Positions 58,527 to 64,000 of a DNA stretch of 64,000 nt are shown here, in pieces (position 1 is the stretch's first letter; the number at the start of each line of letters is the position of its first letter). Source of the stretch: an uncultured Lachnospiraceae bacterium (GTDB taxonomy: Bacteria; Bacillota; Clostridia; Lachnospirales; Lachnospiraceae); assembly GCA_902779395.1 (NCBI GenBank), contig CACZBK010000011.1:1-64000 (forward strand), written 5' to 3'. Both the position numbers and the translations under genes were made by a program. Below the pieces are notes generated by a model, which was not told where the DNA came from, did not search any database, and saw only the letters and a list, made by a program, of their open reading frames with translations.

Positions 58527-58711
58527 TTACTCTGAAACGAATTCGAATACCATATCCTGATGGGAAGAATCTTCATGATCAGCCCAAACGATACCGCTCG
58601 ATTTTTATGATCCTATGAGCCGTTAACGCTCACACCTTCCATCTCATCTTCTGAATCAGCCTCTGTTGCCCTGCTAAACACCTTATCGATCTCATCCCTG
58701 GGAAAGTTACC
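58527..58711 (-). pseudogene. Decayed coding remnant
   Basis: Directly after the stop of the phospholipase-like gene the minus strand is open as GNFPRDEIDKVFSRATEADS, EDEMEGVSVNGS, then stops; another frame continues with SGIVWADHEDSSHQDMVFEF, VSE and a TAA at 58527. The pieces look like the end of an acidic protein broken by indels. Family unknown. Confidence 0.35.
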
Positions 58712-59356
58712 CTATTGTGCATTACCCATTCCTCTTTCCCATGCATATTCTATCATGTCGATACCCGGAAGCCCGTTTCGTATTTTTTCTACTTCTTTCA
58801 GGCAAAAATCAATAGCTTCTTTTATATATTCATCCGACATTTCTTTAGTGAAAAAGAAGATATTTTCTTCCTCCACAGGCCTGAAATACGAACTCATATC
58901 CATCATAAATTTCTCAATATCAAATGTGTCAAGCTGATTGATATCCTCATTTTCAAATCCTTTCGGAACGACCAGATCATTCTTCAGCCGATACTTTGAA
59001 ACAACATAGTGATTTACTATAGAATAATCCTTATGCAAAAGCTCCACATTACCCGGGATCAGCGGATCCCAATGATACCTGTCATATACATAATGCCTGT
59101 ATAGAGCATCCTGCACCAGATGAAGATAATACCCCAGATACAGATCATCAGATAATATCCGCCCACCAAACATCAGCCTGTATCTGTCAAAATCATAGCT
59201 CTTCTTTCCGTCCGATACATTTATTTTGAGATGTGATTTTCCATAAGTACCTGCATCTGCAACGACTGCTCCAAACTTGAGCCTGTTGATATCATTAAAA
59301 TCAATCTTCTTGGTAAGTTCATTTATTATCGCCAGATGGACAACACTCGATGCCAT
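58712..59356 (-). CDS. Zinc-dependent phospholipase C-like protein, paralog 2
   Basis: 214 residues. MASSVVHLAIINELTKKIDF, RLKFGAVVADAGTYGKSHLK, ILSDDLYLGYYLHLVQDALY and RHYVYDRY keep the His/Asp pattern seen in the protein at 53041-53718 (MAS.xVHL start and YY.HL.xD core). The start at 59356 is fixed by GGGGAGAATAAT; the frame extending to 59479 overlaps the peroxiredoxin gene and is rejected. No signal peptide. Function uncharacterised. Confidence 0.85.
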   Translation of the reverse strand: MASSVVHLAIINELTKKIDFNDINRLKFGAVVADAGTYGKSHLKINVSDGKKSYDFDRYRLMFGGRILSDDLYLGYYLHLVQDALYRHYVYDRYHWDPLIPGNVELLHKDYSIVNHYVVSKYRLKNDLVVPKGFENEDINQLDTFDIEKFMMDMSSYFRPVEEENIFFFTKEMSDEYIKEAIDFCLKEVEKIRNGLPGIDMIEYAWERGMGNAQ

Positions 59357-59393
59357 ATTATTCTCCCCAAAAATACTAAGATTATTTCCATAC

Positions 59394-59852
59394 TCATTCA
59401 TCCAGCGCATCAAGCATTTCCTGCGGATTATCGACGGCTTTAACCTTGTCCATGGCTTTAATGATAATGCCGTCCTCATCTATCAGATATGTAGTCCTCA
59501 CGATGCCCATACTGACTTTTCCGTAATTCTTCTTCTCTTTCCAGACATCATATGCTTTTATGACAGTAAGCTCCGTATCCGAAAGCAGTGTAAACGGCAG
59601 GCCGTATTTCTCCTCAAACTTTTTATGAGACGCTACCGAATCCTTGCTTATGCCAAGTACAACCGCACCTTTCTCCCTTATCTGCGGATATCTGTCGCCA
59701 AAGCCACATGCCTGCTTCGTGCATCCCGAAGTATTATCCTTCGGATAAAAATACAGGATCACTTTCTTTCCCCTGTAATCCGTCAGCTTATGTATTTTCC
59801 CATTCTGATCCGGAAGTTCAAAATCCGGAGCCTTTATCCCTATTTTAAGCAT
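59394..59852 (-). CDS. bcp: Thioredoxin-dependent peroxiredoxin (Bcp/PrxQ)
   Basis: 152 residues. The peroxidatic cysteine lies in VILYFYPKDNTSGCTKQACG, with a second cysteine five residues on (SGCTKQAC) as in PrxQ enzymes; APDFELPDQNGKIHKLTDYR opens the fold. It reduces hydrogen and organic peroxides with thioredoxin. Start behind GGAAAGGAGTAGATCATA. The region 59853-60106 upstream shows a TATAAT (60014-60019, minus strand) and no other gene. Confidence 0.96.
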   Translation of the reverse strand: MLKIGIKAPDFELPDQNGKIHKLTDYRGKKVILYFYPKDNTSGCTKQACGFGDRYPQIREKGAVVLGISKDSVASHKKFEEKYGLPFTLLSDTELTVIKAYDVWKEKKNYGKVSMGIVRTTYLIDEDGIIIKAMDKVKAVDNPQEMLDALDE

Positions 59853-60106
59853 TATGATCTACTCCTTTCCTCACATGGAACCTGTCATCCTATATGAAAT
59901 CCACATCCGTCACACCCCATTCAGCACCTCAAGATGATATCCTTCCCCATAGATCAGTTACAGTTTTTCGATTTATATGCCATTTATCCTTTATTCATCC
60001 GTTTTCGCCGTATATTATATCATAGATATAAGCACCTTGGAAACGCACCCGCCGGCAGTTCCATCTATTAACCAGATCGCCGTACTGGAAGTATGCACGG
60101 TAATAG

Positions 60107-60255
60107 CCCAGCCATGCGGACGGGTTTATCAAGTCAGAGGATACTGAAGACATTTACGCCGGACTTAAATGGCACACCAAAAGCAGCGGGAATGAGGGAA
60201 ATCGTGTGGTTCCCATGAGCGAGCGTGCTGAAAGAGTCCTGAAAACCTGCCCTTA
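60107..60255 (+). pseudogene. Remnant of a tyrosine recombinase (integrase)
   Basis: A short plus-strand frame reads EDTEDIYAGLKWHTKSSGNE, GNRVVPMSERAERVLK, which resembles the segment KTKSSxRxIPMSxxAxxxLK of phage-type integrases. No start, no catalytic residues; it runs into the 3' end of the convergent ABC ATPase gene. If real, it marks an old insertion at the end of the accessory stretch. Confidence 0.35.
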
Positions 60256-60984
60256 CCATCCCATCGCACTCAGCCATTTCATGGTTCTCTGTTCTCTTTC
60301 TCTTCCCTCAGCTTCTTTGTATTTCCCAAGGGCAAGTTCTCCCCGTATCTCACCGTCCAGAAGATAAAGGATCCTCTCACACATGCCTGCCACCCCTGCA
60401 TCATGAGTTACCATCATTATTGTTGTACCGTCACGGTTTATCTCCATGAATGCATCCATGACCTCTGCCGCCGCTGCCCGGTTAAGTGCCCCCGTAGGTT
60501 CATCCGCAAAAATGATCTCAGGCTTCAATATCATGCTTCTGCATATGCATGCTCTCTGAAGCTGTCCCCCGGACACTTCCTTAATACTCCTTTGGGCCAG
60601 ATCTCCGATATTCATTTTATCCATAAGCAGCTTTGCGCGCTCATAGTATGCTTTTTGATTCTTTTTATCCGAATGAACTGCCGGAAACGCAATATTATCT
60701 ATTATGTTCAGATCCGACAGCATATTCATCATCTGAAATACAAAGCCCATCCGCCTGAGTCTGATATGCGCTTTATCATCTTCACCAAGTCCCGCTATTT
60801 CCGTAGCACCAAGATACACCTCTCCGGATGATGCCTGATCCATCCCGGACACATTGTAGAGGAGAGTCGATTTCCCCGAACCAGAAGGACCCATTATCGC
60901 GATCATTTCTCCCTCCTTTATCTCAAAACTGACTCCCTTTAATATACTGTCTTTTTTGAGGTCCTTAACTTTAAGTATGCTCAT
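60253..60984 (-). CDS. ABC transporter ATPase (MacB/LolD type)
   Basis: 243 residues. Walker A IAIMGPSGSGKSTLLYNVSG, Q-loop FVFQMMNMLSDL, signature VSGGQLQRACICRSMILKPE, Walker B IIFADEPTGALN and H-loop MVTHDAGVAG place it with ATPases that drive FtsX-type permeases. The ATG at 60984 follows GGAGGAAAAAT; the upstream extension to 61026 is rejected. The C-terminal 20 residues (REQRTMKWLSAMGW) extend into the integrase remnant and may be an acquired tail. Works with the permease 60 nt upstream. Confidence 0.94.
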   Translation of the reverse strand: MSILKVKDLKKDSILKGVSFEIKEGEMIAIMGPSGSGKSTLLYNVSGMDQASSGEVYLGATEIAGLGEDDKAHIRLRRMGFVFQMMNMLSDLNIIDNIAFPAVHSDKKNQKAYYERAKLLMDKMNIGDLAQRSIKEVSGGQLQRACICRSMILKPEIIFADEPTGALNRAAAAEVMDAFMEINRDGTTIMMVTHDAGVAGMCERILYLLDGEIRGELALGKYKEAEGREREQRTMKWLSAMGW

Positions 60985-61044
60985 ATTTTTCCTCCGATCT
61001 GTTACCAGTACCCCTGCCGTTTCCACTCAGATACTGATCCTGAA

Positions 61045-63309
61045 TCATTCCCTTGTTGTAAGACATTCATATGCCTTAATGTTTGCGATCTCTCTCAGAC
61101 TTATAAAAGCCGCAATAAATGATGTAAGTATCATCAGTACAGGCACCACAACAAATACCGATACCGCATCTGTCGTGAACTTAATTCCCCGGGCTCCCAT
61201 AAATCCAAGCAGGATCCCGGCCAGCCGCTGAGCTGATACCATTCCCGAAACGATCCCCAAGGCAAGCCCCGTAAGCAGATAAAATGTCAGTTTTTTCATA
61301 TAATCCATGCGTATATCCGAAGCCGTAAATCCCAATGCTTTCTTAAGAGAGCTTTCTCTTCTTTCTCTCCAGATCACAAGACGCATCAGCAGAAGGATCA
61401 CAACCATGATCACCACACAGGCAACAGATTTTGTCATAAGCGATGCTTTTCCTATATTTCTGATGGTCTGACCATACATTCCTTTCATATATTCCGCTAT
61501 CTCAGCTATTTTGATGCTTTGATCCGTTCCCGACACTCCTCCGCTGTATTCCGACATCCACTCATCCGGCAGCACTTCATCTTTGAGTGTAACATACATA
61601 ACACTCCACATGACCGGAGTTTCATCGTTTATACATCCTTTAGCCGTCTTTCCTCCATTTGTAATATCCGAATAAATGCCGCATATAACACATGTGCTTT
61701 TTTCCGCTTCTCCGTCTTTTGTATTCTTACAGATCGTGATGCTGTCTCCGACTTCAAGTCCGGTCTCCTCTGCATTTAATATGGATACGGCGATCTCATC
61801 TTCACTCTGCGGATACGTTCCTTCGGTATAATTTACAGGGAAAATGCTATGGTCACCATTTTCCAGAATCAGATCATAAGCTCTGCCGTCAGACAGGAAT
61901 GATCTGTAGGCTCCGGTTTCCATTACCGAATATCTGTCAACTCTGTCATCCTCTGCCAGGCGTGCTGCCAGCTCACCGGCCGAATCATCTGTGTCCTGTG
62001 ACCGGCGGACATCGATACGGATCTGACTGTTTCCTATCCCCATATAACGGACAAACTCCGGATCCGACATTGTTTTCTTCATGCTGTCGGGAACTATCAT
62101 CATAAACACCGCAGCCATGATGATAACTGAAACAGGTATCCAATAGTTTTTACTCCGTCGGCTCTCACTGCGTCCGTTCAATGCAGTAACGGCAGAGATC
62201 TTTTCAGTGCTGACAAGCGTTCGTTTCACGGATAAAAGTATCATGGCTTCGGCAAGGATCGCACCGATGATCATGAGCGCATATACAAGAACAGGATCAT
62301 CTGCTTCTCCGTAAAGCTCTCTCATGCCTTTTCCCAAAGGGACCGCTATAACACAAGCCGAAACTGATCCCACAAGACAGCCTATCGCGGAAAGCAGCAG
62401 ATATTTGGATAAATAAAGCTTTCTTATATCCATCCTTGAGATCCCGACAGCTTTAAGCATTCCTATCTCGCGCCTGTCTTTTTCAAGCCGGGTAAGAACG
62501 ATATATCTTATGCACATGATGGAAATACATAGGACTACAACAGATACAAGCAGTATGATGATCACCATGATCCCGTCCGAAAGAGCATTCATCAGTTTTA
62601 TCAGTGGATAGGTGATGGCCGGTCCGTTGCAGGGAAGGTCCGCATCCTTATATGCAGTGGCGAAAGCAGCTGTATCGCTTCCTTCTTTAAGCCTGTATTC
62701 TATCAGATATTCTTCATTTCCCAGATATTTCAGTCTTTCGTAATCAGATCCGTTCACAAGAAATCTCTTAGAGGATGCCATCATGGAATTCATCTGCGAA
62801 TCACGCATAAATCCCGCAACGCTCAGCTCCTCAGTACCTATATACATCGTATCCCCGACATTGATATCATATTCGTTCCTGTATGCAACGGGAACATAAA
62901 CAGTTCCGGGAGAAACGCGGATCACGCTGTTGTCTGCATCTAAAAGGAAATCGAAAGCATCACTCTGGCAAAAGAGTCCGTTATCCTGCATATTGTTATC
63001 AAAACTGTTATCACCTATCCTTAGCTGTCCGTTCTCCAGATTGAGAAATCCGCATATCTGCATTTTCTCAACCTCAGGTCTTTTCTCGGTAAATGCCTTT
63101 ATCTCCTCTTCGGACAGTTCACCCGTATGCATTTGCAGAAAGTGCGGTGTTTCAGCCTTTATCATAAGAGACGAGATCGATGAATACAGCGTTGCAAAAA
63201 GGAATACAGTCAGTCCCAGCATCATAGCCGCTGCTGCCATAAATACAGCTGTCGATATCGTTATCAGCCTGTTCGACTTAAAATCATTTATTATCAATCG
63301 TCTTATCAT
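61045..63309 (-). CDS. ABC transporter permease (FtsX/MacB type)
   Basis: 754 residues with about eight to ten membrane helices and two FtsX domains: an N-terminal helix (about 18-42), a large extracytoplasmic domain (about 45-240), helices at about 245-390 with RLEKDRREIGMLKAVGISRM, a second extracytoplasmic domain (about 420-610) and a last helical block with WRERRESSLKKALGFTASDI. Such permeases use mechanotransmission to move lipids, lipoproteins or peptides, or to sense antimicrobial peptides. The start overlaps the MFS gene stop by 26 nt. No two-component system is next to it in the window. Confidence 0.92.
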   Translation of the reverse strand: MIRRLIINDFKSNRLITISTAVFMAAAAMMLGLTVFLFATLYSSISSLMIKAETPHFLQMHTGELSEEEIKAFTEKRPEVEKMQICGFLNLENGQLRIGDNSFDNNMQDNGLFCQSDAFDFLLDADNSVIRVSPGTVYVPVAYRNEYDINVGDTMYIGTEELSVAGFMRDSQMNSMMASSKRFLVNGSDYERLKYLGNEEYLIEYRLKEGSDTAAFATAYKDADLPCNGPAITYPLIKLMNALSDGIMVIIILLVSVVVLCISIMCIRYIVLTRLEKDRREIGMLKAVGISRMDIRKLYLSKYLLLSAIGCLVGSVSACVIAVPLGKGMRELYGEADDPVLVYALMIIGAILAEAMILLSVKRTLVSTEKISAVTALNGRSESRRSKNYWIPVSVIIMAAVFMMIVPDSMKKTMSDPEFVRYMGIGNSQIRIDVRRSQDTDDSAGELAARLAEDDRVDRYSVMETGAYRSFLSDGRAYDLILENGDHSIFPVNYTEGTYPQSEDEIAVSILNAEETGLEVGDSITICKNTKDGEAEKSTCVICGIYSDITNGGKTAKGCINDETPVMWSVMYVTLKDEVLPDEWMSEYSGGVSGTDQSIKIAEIAEYMKGMYGQTIRNIGKASLMTKSVACVVIMVVILLLMRLVIWRERRESSLKKALGFTASDIRMDYMKKLTFYLLTGLALGIVSGMVSAQRLAGILLGFMGARGIKFTTDAVSVFVVVPVLMILTSFIAAFISLREIANIKAYECLTTRE

Positions 63310-64000
63310 TTACCGTACCCCCTTCAAGTTCTTTGACCGATCTGAAAAACGGTATTGAAACAGCCATCACCGCCAGTAACAGTCCCGATACCATAATGAC
63401 ACATGCCGCACCGCGTCCGACTCCGATATGCCTTGCTTCCGCGATCTTATCTGCCAGAACTCCCGCTCCTGCATAAGCAAAAACATAACCGATCTGCGAA
63501 AGAAAACTTATGAGCCCCCATGCCCTGCCCTGCTTATCCGCATCAATATTGATCCTTGTCATATAATCAAGGCAATTGTTCGCAAAAGGGAGCATAAAGA
63601 AAAACAGGAATCCGAAACAGCATATCAGTATCATGTTCTCTTTAAGCCCGAATCCCACCATGGCCAGTCCACATACCGCCAGCGAGATACTGAGTATCCG
63701 GGTATGATCTTTCCTTATCCCGGCTATCCCTATAATTATGCTCGATACCAGCATTCCGCTCGCACATACCGTTTCCGCTATTCCAAGGACTCTGCTGCTT
63801 TCAAAATCCAGTATCAAAGGCTCAACCAGTATCTGTATCGCACCCATAAAACATGTGATCACGGAAGATATGATTATCAGGATCATTATCCCTCTCTTCT
63901 CTGTTATGGCCATCCAGCCCAGCTTAAAGCTTTCACCAAAAGACTCCTTTATAATGCTGCGCTTTGAAAGTCTGTTTTTTCTTACGATCGCAGTGCAGAT
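63284..64000 (-). CDS. MFS transporter, N-terminal part beyond window
   Basis: The frame is open through the right edge; inside the window about 239 residues with six helices are visible (MILIIISSVITCFMGAIQIL, SGMLVSSIIIGIAGIRKDHT, MILICCFGFLFFFMLPFANN, and MTRINIDADKQGRAWGLISF with a typical MFS loop). The internal ATG at 63913 is not the start, because conserved coding sequence (ESFGESFKLGWMAITEKRGI) continues upstream. MacB-like permease and ATPase genes follow, so the three may be co-expressed; cargo unknown. Confidence 0.88.
   Translation of the reverse strand: MCTAIVRKNRLSKRSIIKESFGESFKLGWMAITEKRGIMILIIISSVITCFMGAIQILVEPLILDFESSRVLGIAETVCASGMLVSSIIIGIAGIRKDHTRILSISLAVCGLAMVGFGLKENMILICCFGFLFFFMLPFANNCLDYMTRINIDADKQGRAWGLISFLSQIGYVFAYAGAGVLADKIAEARHIGVGRGAACVIMVSGLLLAVMAVSIPFFRSVKELEGGTVNDKTIDNK

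Noticed and set aside
59357-59479. N-terminal extension of the second phospholipase-like gene
   Set aside because: It would overlap the peroxiredoxin gene in another frame and bypass GGGGAGAATAAT.
1-64000. tRNA or rRNA genes
   Set aside because: None of the non-coding gaps shows a cloverleaf with a TTCGA-type arm or rRNA signature on reading both strands.

Overview
Protein-coding density, strong GGAGG-type ribosome binding sites, gene order and family content point to a Gram-positive anaerobe of the class Clostridia, most likely a Lachnospiraceae-type gut or rumen bacterium. Supporting signs are the asp23-nusB-xseA-xseB-ispA-dxs-tlyA-nadK-recN run, the MEP isoprenoid route, the CASDH/CASDC polyamine genes and the many lipobox lipoproteins. 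This is inference from gene content; no rRNA gene, tRNA gene or CRISPR array was seen in the window.

Layout. (1) Bases 1-8236, minus strand: a tightly coupled run glgA - exported GldG-like protein - ABC ATPase - ABC permease - Gln/Asn/Gly-repeat membrane protein - MoxR ATPase (cut by the window edge). (2) Bases 8390-20048, minus: a conserved housekeeping run starting at prfC and passing through a transglutaminase-like lipoprotein, asp23, nusB, xseAB, ispA, dxs, tlyA, nadK and recN. (3) Bases 20116-22900, minus: deoB and a GtrII-type membrane protein. A lone plus-strand SDR gene follows (23063-24094). (4) Bases 24131-30801, minus: a six-gene polyamine operon, speA - speE - CASDH - nspC - aguA - aguB, which encodes arginine to agmatine to putrescine and two alternative last steps to spermidine. 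(5) Bases 30946-37881, minus: a 1975-residue coiled-coil protein with an embedded ADCK/UbiB-type kinase core, followed 3 nt later by a GNAT-containing protein. (6) Bases 38130-44768: lipoproteins, a DUF2974 lipase-like protein, an S41 protease fused to a polytopic membrane region, and a LytTR regulator with a membrane partner. (7) Bases 44892-60255: an accessory stretch with many small genes and decayed fragments (histidine phosphatase, SGNH hydrolase, alpha/beta hydrolase, HD domain, integrase). It also has two phospholipase C-like paralogs, two zinc-ribbon proteins and a previously uncalled cluster of tiny genes. (8) Bases 60253-64000, minus: an MFS transporter (cut), an FtsX/MacB-type permease and its ATPase.

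The most unusual items are two. The first is the giant ADCK-like protein. The second is a compact four-gene array of micro-ORFs at 47663-48341 (46, 65, 59 and 35 residues, each with its own Shine-Dalgarno sequence). The 35-residue member shares a C-terminal TIxLxxLDLDPYDxxN-type tail with another micro-ORF 5 kb away (53747-53812). These two short peptides look like members of one small family, each placed just upstream of another gene. Function is unknown.
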